From Halobacillus sp. A1 (GTDB taxonomy: Bacteria > Bacillota > Bacilli > Bacillales > Halobacillaceae), in NCBI RefSeq assembly GCF_024189295.1, contig NZ_JAIZEN010000012.1:1-64000 (forward strand): a DNA stretch of 64,000 nt, in the 5' to 3' direction. Both the position numbers and the translations under genes were made by a program. The notes below the pieces were generated by a model that was given only the letters and a program-made list of their open reading frames with translations, was not told the origin of the DNA and searched no databases. Of this stretch, positions 1-8,474 are shown piece by piece (the first letter of the stretch is position 1; each line of letters opens with the position of its first letter).

Positions 1-106
1 TCGGTGACATCACGCCTTCTCGATCTTTGATAGGAGCCGCTGACTGTACTATACTAATACCCGCTAGGGAACCATTTTCATATGTCATGGTGCGAAAAAT
101 TAGCAT
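1..106 (-). CDS. Possible partial coding fragment at the window edge
   Basis: An open frame runs off the left edge on the minus strand for 35 codons. It includes the peptides ENGSLAGISIVQSAAPIKD and REGVMSP. The pattern (small residues, then PIKDREG) recalls sensory or PAS/Cache-type segments, but this is only a resemblance. No convincing ribosome site precedes the first ATG and a stop lies just upstream in frame, so it may be a gene remnant. Identity is unknown. Confidence 0.2.
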   Translation of the reverse strand, partial: MLIFRTMTYENGSLAGISIVQSAAPIKDREGVMSP

Positions 107-179
107 GAACGTCTATGTTAAAGGTGGTTGTTGATGATCATAAGAGAGTTATCCAACCATATGGCAGCATTGTGGTTGT

Positions 180-352
180 TTTCGAGACATTGGGTGAGAG
201 GAACAGGGCGGCGGGGAATGGTTCGCTTTCCGTGGGAGCGCGGTGAGCTTCCTCGGACGTTCCGTCCTGCGGGATCTCACCAAGCACTCTCTTCCCACAG
301 GAGTCTTCACCATTCCCCGCCGCCCTTCACTAGATATGTGCTTCTCGAAATC
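180..352 (+). repeat. Interspersed ~170-bp palindromic repeat, copy A
   Basis: Outer arms TTTCGAGACA and CTTCTCGAAA enclose a second inverted pair made of the GGCGGGGAATGG-type segment near 210 and its complement near 310. The core carries GCTTTCCGTGGG, GGTGAGC..CCTCGG and CCCACAGGAGTCT. The same ordered blocks recur at 640, 19035 and 19310. Confidence 0.8.
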
Positions 353-639
353 GCTTCAAAACCTTTCTTAGTAATACTGGGGGAGTTAAACTCAAGTGGA
401 GGGTATATAGTATTTTAGGTTTAATACTCGCTGTACTTTAAGGTTTCTCCAAGCATTTATTTGCACAAAAAAGTCTCTTTGGTTATCGCTCTAAAGCGGT
501 TATTTTTTATACAAGCACCGTATATGATGTTTCCATTATCATCACAAAAGCAAGATAGTCCATGACATAGCGAGACTCCAAGGATGCCCAATCATATTTA
601 ATTATTTCAATAACTGGTTAATATTTCTGAACTTGGTGG

Positions 640-800
640 TAGTTTCGAGTACCTTACAATCATATGGCGGCTTTAGAAAACGGTGAGACTCCTGCGGGAT
701 GTACATGTTCGGTGAGATCCCGGAAGGCGAAGCCTGAGGAAGCTCACCACATGCCCGCGGAAAGCGATCCGTTTTCTGAAGCCGCCGTATTCTCATACAA
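640..800 (-). repeat. Interspersed palindromic repeat, copy B (inverted)
   Basis: This copy has the blocks in reverse orientation relative to copy A: GAGACTCCTGCGGGA, GGTGAGATCCCG, GAGGAAGCTCACC, then CGCGGAAAGCGATCC. The flanking complementary arms GGCGGCTTTAGAAAACGG and CCGTTTTCTGAAGCCGCC are almost perfect. It lies between genes and has no coding content. Confidence 0.75.
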
Positions 801-922
801 ATCGCCATTCCATTAACAGCTTTTGTCCTACTCCAATTATTGTCCAGATCATAGCCATTCATCCTTCAACAACACATACCTGATTTTTTTCATAATTGGC
901 CCTGATTACTTAAGTATTGATC

Positions 923-1099
923 TCAAGGTGATTCAGCACCATCTGATTTTCTTTCCCAGGTCGCCTCATACAGCCATTTGAAAAAAGTCGCAAATAAGGA
1001 GATCCCCATTATATCTAGCGGGGCAAATGTTAAGAACAATACCTGCCATAATGAAAGACCCCCAACCATGAATAAGAAAAACCAAAAATAACGCAACAC
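923..1099 (-). CDS. Small membrane protein, unknown
   Basis: A 58-residue protein, mostly one or two hydrophobic segments (FWFFLFMVGGLSLWQVLFL) followed by an aromatic amphipathic stretch and a charged tail. The chosen GTG start follows AGAGGTGATTCAA at good distance. The open frame itself begins three codons earlier at another GTG, which has poorer spacing. It lies 43 bases downstream of another small membrane gene on the same strand and may share its transcript. I do not recognise the family. Confidence 0.5.
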   Translation of the reverse strand: MLRYFWFFLFMVGGLSLWQVLFLTFAPLDIMGISLFATFFKWLYEATWERKSDGAESP

Positions 1100-1142
1100 T
1101 TGAATCACCTCTACCTTTACATCATCTTTTATGATAGACCCT

Positions 1143-1328
1143 TTAGTTGAAAAGAATATTTCCTACTAACCCGACTAAAATGATTAAGAAGAAGCCTCCG
1201 AAAAGAAAATACCCAATTAACTTTATTGGTAGTGGTAATTTTCCTCGGCCAGTTTTAGGGTAACCTTCAATATTCTGTTTATGGGCTATAACGTCGTTGA
1301 AAGGTTTGTTTTGGTTTCCATTACTCAT
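1143..1328 (-). CDS. Small single-pass membrane protein, unknown
   Basis: A 61-residue protein with a hydrophilic N-terminal half (MSNGNQNKPFND..) and one clear membrane span near residues 36-58 (LIGYFLFGGFFLIILVGLVG). A GGAGG site lies upstream of the ATG at rather long spacing. It is followed on the same strand by the small membrane gene at 923-1099. Family not recognised. Confidence 0.55.
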   Translation of the reverse strand: MSNGNQNKPFNDVIAHKQNIEGYPKTGRGKLPLPIKLIGYFLFGGFFLIILVGLVGNILFN

Positions 1329-1390
1329 AGACGATTTAACACCTCCATTATAGAAATTCCATTGACTTTCTCTTTCTCCTCTATTGAAAT

Positions 1391-1495
1391 TTTCTTATTA
1401 CATATACGATACAGGCCAAATTTAGTTTCATTTTGTCTATTATCTCGAAACTGAGTCTTTCACAGTTCTGCCCCTTAGCGCAATAAGCGATAGCC
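1391..1495 (-). repeat. Half copy of the cassette-boundary element, outlying
   Basis: This carries TATCTCGAAACTGAGTCTT at 1441-1459, then TCTGCCCCTTAGCGCAATAAGCG. The ~70 bases from 1391 match 49088-49156 closely, including TCTTATTACATATACGATA and CAAATTTAGTTTCA. It lies 34 kb from the main array, directly downstream of the grpB-like gene's stop. Confidence 0.65.
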
Positions 1496-1595
1496 ACTTT
1501 GCAGCTGCCGCCTCCTTTATCGGAAAATTGATTTCGTGATCCTCGAGTTGAGTGGAAACTACCGCAACTGCTTGTTGAAGACAAAAATCGAAAAA

Positions 1596-2132
1596 TCACC
1601 TATCATGATTACGTTTCCACTCCATCGCTTTTCGTTCCAGATCTTGCACAAAATCATTTTTACCCTCACTATATCGTTCGATGTCTTTTGGGAACTGTTG
1701 AGCAAGCCTTTCTTTTAAATTCCCGTATTCATTCCTATCTTCACTATGAGATTTCAGGTAATCACGGACTGCAAGATGGCGTTCTATTTCAGATTTATTA
1801 TCATTTTGAAAAAAATGAATTTGGTGTGTCCTGTTCTCTCCTCCTTTTCTAAAATACCTTCTTCCTACAATCCCCAACTCCCCAAGCGGCTCATAGCCTA
1901 TTTCAATCATTTGTTCATTAAAATCATCAACTTTTTCCACATGATTTACTACTGGCATTATATCGATGATCGGTTTAGCTTTTAAGTGGGGTACTGCTGT
2001 ACTGCCTATATGATGAATGTCAACAAGTTCACCATTGAATATTTCTCGTATTTTTAGTGCTTCCTTTTTGTACAGCTCATTCCAGTTTTCATCATACTTT
2101 GTAACCATAATGTTCATATCACGGTTAACCAT
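1596..2132 (-). CDS. GrpB/UPF0157 family protein (nucleotidyltransferase fold)
   Basis: A 178-residue protein of the GrpB (UPF0157) family. Its members adopt a nucleotidyltransferase-like fold and are often found alone or fused to CoaE; the substrate is not established. The family signature is plain: near the N-terminus IHHIGSTAVPHLKAKPIIDI, with the conserved GST and AKPIIDI blocks. A C-terminal helical part contains HLAVRDYLKSH. The start at 2132 is chosen because AAAGGAGG lies 8 bases upstream; longer versions lack a ribosome site. No obvious operon partner. Confidence 0.85.
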   Translation of the reverse strand: MVNRDMNIMVTKYDENWNELYKKEALKIREIFNGELVDIHHIGSTAVPHLKAKPIIDIMPVVNHVEKVDDFNEQMIEIGYEPLGELGIVGRRYFRKGGENRTHQIHFFQNDNKSEIERHLAVRDYLKSHSEDRNEYGNLKERLAQQFPKDIERYSEGKNDFVQDLERKAMEWKRNHDR

Positions 2133-2439
2133 TATAAACGCCTCCTTTCCTTCTTGCTTAGATAAGAGAAGCTTATCAATTAATAAACTATAAGGGAATT
2201 CTCCAATAATCATAAAAAAGTTTATGCGTAATTAAGATCATTCCCGCCTCGATTACAGGACGCTCATTCGTATATTCTCCTCAGCGGCCATATATAGCTT
2301 AATTTATCTGCGCTTCATTTCAAAATACACGTAAGAACCATTACCTTTTCCAATGGTCAAATTTAACTTTACATTTTTTCCCTATTATTAAATGGAATTC
2401 TAAGCCAATAATAAGTAATAACAAATACATAAAAAAGCG

Positions 2440-2913
2440 GTGATCTTCATTCTTTTTAATTTAATCGTTGCCTTTATTATTCCTTGGACGATTGCTATTG
2501 TGGCCTGCCGGCGGGTTCCTGTTTTATTTTTGACAGTGGCCCCACTTATGTCGTTAATGTCGATTACCTTTAACCAGTTAGGTATGGAAATGGGATTTTG
2601 GACCCTTAACCCTCAAACTGATTTGTTAATCTTTAATTCCGTCAATATAGACTTTGGCTATAACCCAGCGGCCGGATTGCTGTTTGTATTTATGGTTTAT
2701 TTTAAGAAATGGAAGCGGTGGATCGTGTACTTAGGGTTTTTATTATTTTTAAACGGGGCGGAAATCGTAGCTCTGTCCTTCGATAAAGTCGTATACAGCG
2801 CCCCCTGGAATGTCTTCTATACGTTTCTTGCTTACTTCTTCGGCCTGATCGTGTTGGATTTGTATTATTTCTTCCTGAAAAAATCAATCCGAAAGCTAGT
2901 AGATTCAAATTGA
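2440..2913 (+). CDS. Polytopic membrane protein, CBO0543-like
   Basis: A 157-residue integral membrane protein with about five hydrophobic segments. It starts directly with a membrane helix at a GTG. The middle conserved piece GYNPAAGLLFVFMVYFKKWK and the overall plan resemble the CBO0543 family of Firmicute membrane proteins, whose function is unknown. It stands alone between the divergent grpB-like gene and a lipoprotein gene. The family call is moderate; the membrane topology is clear. Confidence 0.6.
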   Translation: MIFILFNLIVAFIIPWTIAIVACRRVPVLFLTVAPLMSLMSITFNQLGMEMGFWTLNPQTDLLIFNSVNIDFGYNPAAGLLFVFMVYFKKWKRWIVYLGFLLFLNGAEIVALSFDKVVYSAPWNVFYTFLAYFFGLIVLDLYYFFLKKSIRKLVDSN

Positions 2914-3265
2914 TATCATATGGATTTCATTGACGCTGCAATGATGGTTTCGACTTCTATCGTTACAGCAGTACTTGAGACTCGGACAACCCAAAAGTGT
3001 TTTAATTTCACAAAGATAGCCGCACACGTAAAAATAAGAGTTTATCTTATTCGCAGATCGGATATATTAAAGATGTAGCGTTAAACCACCGCTCCCCCTA
3101 TTTTAAATAATCAATTGGTGGATATAAGCTAAGCCGAAAAGGAGTTCCGTTTCCTTTTCGGCTTTTTGTATGTTTGCTGTAATTCCCATCTTTTTGAAAC
3201 GAATCTCCAGTTGGTACGTATGCATACCATGAGGGATAACCTATTCAAAGAGATGAGGAGATATT
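2914..3265. other. Intergenic region with one hairpin
   Basis: About 350 bases without a gene. The only defined feature is the terminator-like hairpin at 3131-3167. An AGAGGAGA-like ribosome site belongs to the lipoprotein gene at 3266. Confidence 0.5.
3131..3167 (+). terminator. Rho-independent terminator
   Basis: Perfect 13-base stem AAGCCGAAAAGGA / TCCTTTTCGGCTT with an 8-base loop followed by a T run. It lies 220 bases after the membrane protein gene and probably ends that transcript. Confidence 0.7.
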
Positions 3266-3850
3266 TTGAGACTCAGACATGTTTCTAGACGATGGAGCGT
3301 AGCCGCTCTGTTCTTCATGCTTTTAATCACCACCGCCTGTGCTTCTTCTACCTCCCCTTCAGGTGCAGAAGATAAGAATGGCGAGACTCTCGAAGCTTTT
3401 TTAACTAAACATTTTTCAACTGCGGATGAGGAACTTGTGGAATTAATAGAATCTCCGGAAAATAACACTATTATTGGAGAAGAGGGCGATGATGCCGCGG
3501 AACAGCCAGACTCCCCCACAGAGCTGGATGTGTATCTTGAAGAGGAGTATTCGGCTTATTTCACCGAACATGCGTATAGTGAATATATTGGCAGCCAGGC
3601 GTTCAGCTATGGATTAGCAGCTTATTACAATGACTATCAGCTGCAAGTCGATCGTGTGGATTACAAGGAAAGTTCAAGCGGTGAAGAAGCTTATGACTTC
3701 ACGGTCACCGTCGATTACAAAAAAGAGGGCAGAGAAGAAAAGTCCGCTGACGTTTCCGGCAGAGTGAATGTTAACGAAGAAGGAAAGATCAGCAGGTTTA
3801 TGATTCATGAGGATGAAGGGTTATTAGAAGCGATAGAATCCAGACGCTAA
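3266..3850 (+). CDS. Acidic lipoprotein, unknown
   Basis: A 194-residue predicted lipoprotein. A TTG start follows GAGGAGATATT. The signal sequence ends in a lipobox (ITTAC, Cys near residue 26), so the mature protein would be anchored outside the membrane. The mature part is strongly acidic and has a C-terminal domain of alternating beta-like segments (YDFTVTVDYKKEGREEKSADV, then VNVNEEGKISRFMI). That pattern resembles generic extracytoplasmic ligand or stress-response folds, but no family is recognised. It converges on the InhA gene and shares a bidirectional terminator with it. Confidence 0.65.
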   Translation: MRLRHVSRRWSVAALFFMLLITTACASSTSPSGAEDKNGETLEAFLTKHFSTADEELVELIESPENNTIIGEEGDDAAEQPDSPTELDVYLEEEYSAYFTEHAYSEYIGSQAFSYGLAAYYNDYQLQVDRVDYKESSSGEEAYDFTVTVDYKKEGREEKSADVSGRVNVNEEGKISRFMIHEDEGLLEAIESRR

Positions 3851-3856
3851 GCGATC

Positions 3857-3887
3857 AAAAAAGGAGCACCTATGGAGTGCTCCTTTT
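3857..3887. terminator. Bidirectional terminator
   Basis: Hairpin AAGGAGCAC / GTGCTCCTT with A-rich and T-rich flanks on either side, between the convergent lipoprotein and InhA genes. Confidence 0.75.
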
Positions 3888-3892
3888 CCTAT

Positions 3893-6829
3893 TTATTCAT
3901 CTTTTGTAAGAGAAACTCTTCCGACAGAACGATCAGACGCTTCCCCTGTCACTTTGATCTTTAATCCATACTCAGGTACGTTACGTCCGGCGTCCGGAAT
4001 CGCTTCGTTCAAGTAGCTGAGGCTGTCATCGAAAACTTTGACCGGCTTTCTGTTTTTATCCTTCAAGGTCAGCCCGGTAATATCCCGATAATCGACAAAC
4101 AGTTTCTCGTCTTTCCTGAGACTGAATGCAGCATCGTGGATCTGGTAGCGTGTCTGTGCGACTGAGTCGTCACTCCAGAATAATTCCTGCTGATCGGAAT
4201 CTACAACTCCGAGGAACCCTTCTCCTGGGTGGATACCTGTCCAGTTGTCCGTGTACTTATTATCGGCGTACCAGATGACAAGACCGGGGTCGTAAGCCAT
4301 AAGACTGTTTCCGCGGCGGATGTTGCCTAATCCTTCATCCACTCCCTGATGATTTCTCCATTCCAGCAGATAGTAATGTTCGGATATTTTCACTCCATCG
4401 CTCTTCGTGAATCCATCGAGTGTCACTTTCGGCTCGCCTTCTGCATCATCAAATAGGAGCTCAAATTCTTCTCCTTCCGTCACGCTGCCTTCAAGCTGCA
4501 GCGTACCGGCTAGATCAGCGGAAATCGGTTTTTTTGGATCTCCGTCTTTAAGAATCATCATGCCTTTTTTATGGTGCTTGACGAGGACATATGGCTCGTC
4601 ATTCATAATGAATAATCCATGGAGTGTTCCGTTATCTCCGTTCCCATTCGTGCGGAACAGCTGCATGCCGTGATAGAAAACAGAGACCCGGTTGCTGCCT
4701 TTATCATATTTCGCTTCATAGTTTCCTTCTTTGATAGATTCCTGATTTTTATCAAAATAGGAGCCTGCTTGCTTAGCGGAAATCTCTTTTTTCGGATCGG
4801 CATCCAGTAAGATCATATTTCCTTTCTTATAATGCTCGACTACGGTGACGGCTTCCCCGTCGACATCAGCAAGAGCTTTCAGTTTGCCGTTGTCACCATT
4901 TCCATTCGTGCGGTAAATTTGCTTGCCGTTTTTATAAACGTACACCCGCTCCCCTTTTTGTTCAGCGGTGAATTCTCCATCTTCATACGTTTCTTTTCCT
5001 TCCTGGGCGGTGACGCGGATTTCATCCACATATAATCCTGGATGGATGGCGGCTACATCTGTCCAGTAGTTGACTTTCACTTGAATATCCTTGCCTGCAT
5101 AACTGCTCAAATCAAACACCGCATCAACCCAGCCATCCGATTTCCCAGTAATGCCGTGACCCGGGTTCTGTTCATTTGGATTCGTATCGGTCGTAATATT
5201 ACCTGGAATGGACGTCCATTTCTCGCCATCCTCACTCACTTTAACCGATCCGTAATCCCAGTCGGTTTCGATGTCATACCAGGCTTTGAACGTCAGTTCG
5301 CCGGCTGTGGCGTTAGACAAGTCGGCATCGAATACTGCTGAGTTATCGAGCTCATCATCACTTCCGCTGAAATATTCATACTCTCCGCTATACGGGGTAT
5401 TTATTCTCGTTTCTTTATTCGGAAGATTGACCCTCAGGGCATCCAGGTTGGTACCTTTCGTGTTGGCCTGATCGAGATACACGTCCATCCCCTTGCTGTC
5501 AATTTCATCTATATCGACTTCATCGTACTTCAACCAGTTTCCGTCATGCTTCGCTTGCAGGAACTCTTTCGACCAGGCGCTGAAACCAGTCGGCTCGGTG
5601 CCTGGAATATCTCCCGCCCAGCTGCCGCTCGACATAAGCGACCAGTAGCCGACCGCTTCACCTGCTCCTGTATACTGGGTATCGTACTCATCGGGAAGTC
5701 CGAGGTCATGGGCATATTCGTGAGCGAACACACCGGCTGCTCCGTCAGCGGGTTCAATCGTATAATCATAGGCGTACATTGAACCTTCACCCCAGTAATC
5801 CACTTCCGGTTCCGGCGATCCAGGAATAGGGAAAATCGATCCTAGGTTCCAGCGATGAGACCAAATGGCATCGCCGCCTAACTGACCACCGCCTGCTTCT
5901 TCACCGACCGCTGAGTGCACAACCATTAAATGGTCCACCAGTCCATCCGGCTCATGATAGTCCCCATCGCCATCAAGGTCGTAACGGTCTTCTTTGTCAT
6001 AGTCAGCCAGATTTACGTCAGGGTCTTTTGCAGCTGCGGCTAACGCTTCTTTGACAAGCGAGCGGGGGTCCTTATCATTGCCGTCGGGCTGGGGATTATT
6101 TCCCCCGTAATAAGCGGCAGGCTCCGAGGCCTCATACCACCCGGCAACCTGCCCGTCCACCGTATACGCTCCGTTTGTCTGTTGTTCATAGAATTGCTTC
6201 ATCGATACTAGATTTTCTCCGTTAGGTCCTTCATACCCGTCCTCGCCGAAAATCAAGTCTTCATAATGTTCTTTCACGTAATCTTCATAATACATATCCG
6301 TTTCTCCAGGCTCGATGCTGTTTTTAGGGAAGTCGGAAAATTCCATTAAGATGACAAGCACATCATCGGAGCGAACTTCTCCGTTATACTCTTCCTCAAC
6401 GACAGGATCGAGGTTTTTCTTTCCGCCCTTTTTCTTCGCTTGATCGTTGGCCTTCCCTTCATTTTCTTTTTTCAGCTTTTCTTTTACGTCGCTTTCAAGC
6501 TCCAGTTCTTCTTTATGAAGCTCTCCGTTGTCTTCCATCTCTTTAAGGCCTTCCGCTTTGCTGTCCAGAAATTCATCGACCGCTTTTTCTGCTTCTTTAG
6601 CCGAGGCATCTTCAGGTATGTCCCCGCGTTTCTTCAGCATGTCAATCAATCGCTCTTCATTAGCTATCGCTAAGTCAAAAGGTCCTTGACCGTGGGAATG
6701 CTCCTCCTTCGCTTCTTTTTTTGTTGAAACCGTACTTGCCGCTTCTACACTGCTCGTTGCTGGTGCTGCAAATAACCCTAAACATAAAGACGCTATCATG
6801 GCCATGGACATTACCCGATTTGCTCCCAA
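3893..6829 (-). CDS. inhA: Immune inhibitor A-type secreted metalloprotease (M6)
   Basis: A secreted zinc metalloprotease of about 978 residues, family M6. The order is: signal peptide (SLCLGLFAAPATSSVEA), acidic pro-region opening with ANEERLIDMLKKRGDIPEDA, and a catalytic domain with HEYAHDLGLPDEYD near residue 370 (zinc ligands HExxH plus downstream D). Next comes a MAM-like beta region (..GLYVDEIRVTAQ), then two tandem ~75-residue repeats near 615-690 and 695-770 (each with RTNGNGDNG, HYKKG or HHKKG and ILxDxDPKK). A C-terminal M6-associated region closes the protein. The repeats make it longer than classical InhA (about 800). TTG at 6829 is chosen because GGGAGAG precedes it; a GTG 11 codons earlier has no ribosome site. 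It probably degrades host or environmental proteins. The upstream small lipoprotein shares its pro-region. Confidence 0.93.
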   Translation of the reverse strand: MGANRVMSMAMIASLCLGLFAAPATSSVEAASTVSTKKEAKEEHSHGQGPFDLAIANEERLIDMLKKRGDIPEDASAKEAEKAVDEFLDSKAEGLKEMEDNGELHKEELELESDVKEKLKKENEGKANDQAKKKGGKKNLDPVVEEEYNGEVRSDDVLVILMEFSDFPKNSIEPGETDMYYEDYVKEHYEDLIFGEDGYEGPNGENLVSMKQFYEQQTNGAYTVDGQVAGWYEASEPAAYYGGNNPQPDGNDKDPRSLVKEALAAAAKDPDVNLADYDKEDRYDLDGDGDYHEPDGLVDHLMVVHSAVGEEAGGGQLGGDAIWSHRWNLGSIFPIPGSPEPEVDYWGEGSMYAYDYTIEPADGAAGVFAHEYAHDLGLPDEYDTQYTGAGEAVGYWSLMSSGSWAGDIPGTEPTGFSAWSKEFLQAKHDGNWLKYDEVDIDEIDSKGMDVYLDQANTKGTNLDALRVNLPNKETRINTPYSGEYEYFSGSDDELDNSAVFDADLSNATAGELTFKAWYDIETDWDYGSVKVSEDGEKWTSIPGNITTDTNPNEQNPGHGITGKSDGWVDAVFDLSSYAGKDIQVKVNYWTDVAAIHPGLYVDEIRVTAQEGKETYEDGEFTAEQKGERVYVYKNGKQIYRTNGNGDNGKLKALADVDGEAVTVVEHYKKGNMILLDADPKKEISAKQAGSYFDKNQESIKEGNYEAKYDKGSNRVSVFYHGMQLFRTNGNGDNGTLHGLFIMNDEPYVLVKHHKKGMMILKDGDPKKPISADLAGTLQLEGSVTEGEEFELLFDDAEGEPKVTLDGFTKSDGVKISEHYYLLEWRNHQGVDEGLGNIRRGNSLMAYDPGLVIWYADNKYTDNWTGIHPGEGFLGVVDSDQQELFWSDDSVAQTRYQIHDAAFSLRKDEKLFVDYRDITGLTLKDKNRKPVKVFDDSLSYLNEAIPDAGRNVPEYGLKIKVTGEASDRSVGRVSLTKDE

Positions 6830-7022
6830 GCTCTCACTCTCCCAATTTATGTATATTTTCACAACGTCTTTACTATATGTTATTTTCTGAAAAAAAAGAA
6901 TATGACGTTGGACTTATTGTTTCTTGTTATTTTTACAATGTTTTACGAGAGGAGCCGGGACATGGATAAAAGTCGACATCAAGGCTTCTGCTTCGGCAGA
7001 AAACTTCATAGCAGCCATAAAA

Positions 7023-7048
7023 AAAGACTTAGGAGAGTCCTAAGTCCG
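7023..7048 (-). terminator. Terminator of the propeptide-like lipoprotein gene
   Basis: Stem GACTTAGGA / TCCTAAGTC followed on the minus strand by seven T residues, just after the stop at 7054. Confidence 0.75.
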
Positions 7049-7053
7049 CACGT

Positions 7054-7497
7054 TCAGCTTTCACTGTTTATATCCTGTTCGATCTCTTTTTTCAATTCTT
7101 CCAGGTAGGCTTTAGAATCCTTTTCATTAAAATCATGACCTTCCGCCTTTTCCTTCACATACTCGTTTAGGGCCTGTTCAATTTCTTCAGGGGTGGCATC
7201 CTCGGAAATGAAGCCCGATTCCTTCAGCATGCTGATTATGCGCTCATCATTAGCCATCATATCTACATGCTTCGGTTCGGCTGTGCCTTCCTCGTCTGCT
7301 TCTTCATTGGTTATCTCATCATTTTCTTCTTCGTTCGTAGTTGTTTCGTCTTTGTCCTCTTCTTCATTCGTGGCGGTACCATCATTGTCTACTTCTTCAT
7401 TCGTATCGGAGTCGACCGGCGGATCCTGGTCCTGCGTTCCGCACCCGGCGATTCCAATTAGCAGCACGCTTAGCAGCAGCAAGCTTTTCCGTTTCAT
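7054..7497 (-). CDS. Lipoprotein with an InhA-propeptide-like domain
   Basis: A 147-residue lipoprotein: signal peptide with lipobox GIAGC (Cys near 19), then a highly acidic low-complexity linker (repeated TNEEE-type units, residues ~30-75), then a C-terminal helical domain. That domain (ANDERIISMLKESGF..SEDATPEE..KEKAEG) matches the pro-region of the adjacent protease InhA (ANEERLIDMLKKRGD..PEDASAKE..SKAEG) position for position. The gene lies directly upstream of inhA on the same strand, separated by a terminator. A role as membrane-tethered inhibitor, chaperone or anchor of the protease is my inference. AGGAGG-type site precedes the ATG. Confidence 0.7.
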   Translation of the reverse strand: MKRKSLLLLSVLLIGIAGCGTQDQDPPVDSDTNEEVDNDGTATNEEEDKDETTTNEEENDEITNEEADEEGTAEPKHVDMMANDERIISMLKESGFISEDATPEEIEQALNEYVKEKAEGHDFNEKDSKAYLEELKKEIEQDINSES

Positions 7498-7625
7498 AGA
7501 ATGTCCTCCATCCCATTTATAATCGCCTTCACTTAATTAGACGTCTTCTGTTGGAAAATAGTTACACTTTATAAGCTGATAAGAACAGCTGGTCCATGAA
7601 AAAGCGGAGAATACCCTTTTTCAAA

Positions 7626-8333
7626 TTAAATGTCCAAATAATCGACCAGTGACTGCTCCACATTCCGCAAGTGCTCGTACATCATCTGGCGCGCCTTCAT
7701 CTCATCTCGTTCGGCGATTGCTGTAAAAATCTGCCGGTGCTCTTCAAGCAGCCGCTCAGTCCCCTCTTTCGTATGAAGAAGCTTGCGCGTTTCCCGCATC
7801 GCCTGCACCATAATTTCTGAAACGCTTTGCATCAGATGAATCAGCATCGCGTTATGAGTCGCGTGAACTAACGCCACATGAAAATCGAGATCCGCCTGCT
7901 CGCCAAGCTCTCCGTCTCCTTTGGCTTTTTCCATCGCAGACAGCGCCGCTTCGAGCGCCTCAAGGTCTTCCTCACGATGATGAACAGCCGCCGAAGCCGC
8001 CGCGCCTACTTCAAGAATATGGCGAACCTCAAGTAAATCCTTAACATCCTCACGCTTCATCAAAAAGGCGACCGACACCGGAAGCGAAAAACGGCTGACA
8101 TCAAAAGCCTTAACATACGTCCCTTCCCCCTGGCGCATTTCCAGAATGCCCATCGCCCTCAGTGCGCTTAACGCCTCACGAATCGCTGATCGGCCGACGT
8201 TGAAACTCTTTGCCAGATGCTCCACACTGTCGAGCTTATCGCCTGGTTTCAGCTCTCCATTTTTCAATGATTCCAGCAGAACATCCGCTACCTGTTCATA
8301 AATCTTTTTCGCACGCACTGGTTTAAAATCCAT
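7626..8333 (-). CDS. lutR: GntR/FadR-family regulator, LutR-like
   Basis: A 235-residue regulator with an N-terminal GntR winged helix (KPGDKLDSVEHLAKSFNVG, then RSAIREALSALRAMGILE) and a C-terminal FadR/FCD helical effector domain (acidic and histidine ligand positions in DLDFHVALVHATHN). It is the size and plan of Bacillus LutR, the lactate-responsive repressor. Two perfect TCATC-A-GATGA palindromes, the form reported for LutR sites, lie before its own gene and before the adjacent lactate permease. It therefore probably represses lutP and itself. No lutABC oxidase operon is in the window. Confidence 0.88.
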   Translation of the reverse strand: MDFKPVRAKKIYEQVADVLLESLKNGELKPGDKLDSVEHLAKSFNVGRSAIREALSALRAMGILEMRQGEGTYVKAFDVSRFSLPVSVAFLMKREDVKDLLEVRHILEVGAAASAAVHHREEDLEALEAALSAMEKAKGDGELGEQADLDFHVALVHATHNAMLIHLMQSVSEIMVQAMRETRKLLHTKEGTERLLEEHRQIFTAIAERDEMKARQMMYEHLRNVEQSLVDYLDI

Positions 8334-8361
8334 TTGTCCTTCACTCCTGCCTATCTAAATA

Positions 8362-8378
8362 AGGTCATCAGATGACCT
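8362..8378. promoter_or_regulatory. LutR-type operator before lutR
   Basis: AGGTCATC-A-GATGACCT is a perfect 8+1+8 palindrome containing TCATC-N-GATGA. It lies about 30 bases upstream of the lutR start, which suggests autoregulation. Confidence 0.8.
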
Positions 8379-8434
8379 GCTTAACACAATTGTATGTCTT
8401 TCGATTGGAAAAAACAAGGTGGCTAATCCAATTA

Positions 8435-8471
8435 GAAAAAAATCAGGCTGCCTCCTCCAGAACAGCCTGAA
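8435..8471 (-). terminator. Terminator of the lactate permease gene
   Basis: On the minus strand CAGGCTG / CAGCCTG stem followed by ATTTTTTT, immediately after the permease stop. Confidence 0.7.
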
Positions 8472-8474
8472 ATC

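Larger units (their letters stand above)
107..922. other. Gene-poor region holding two large palindromic repeats
   Basis: No supportable gene is seen in about 800 bases. The region contains two copies of the interspersed palindromic repeat (180-352 and 640-800). Open frames here are translations of the repeat. The AT-rich remainder shows no promoter or terminator I would defend. Confidence 0.6.

Noticed and set aside
128-418. 96-residue open frame on the plus strand
   Set aside because: It is a translation of palindromic repeat copy A with no ribosome-site or protein-like signal.
4407-6673. Many frames antisense to inhA
   Set aside because: All are shadows of the long, clearly conserved minus-strand protease gene.
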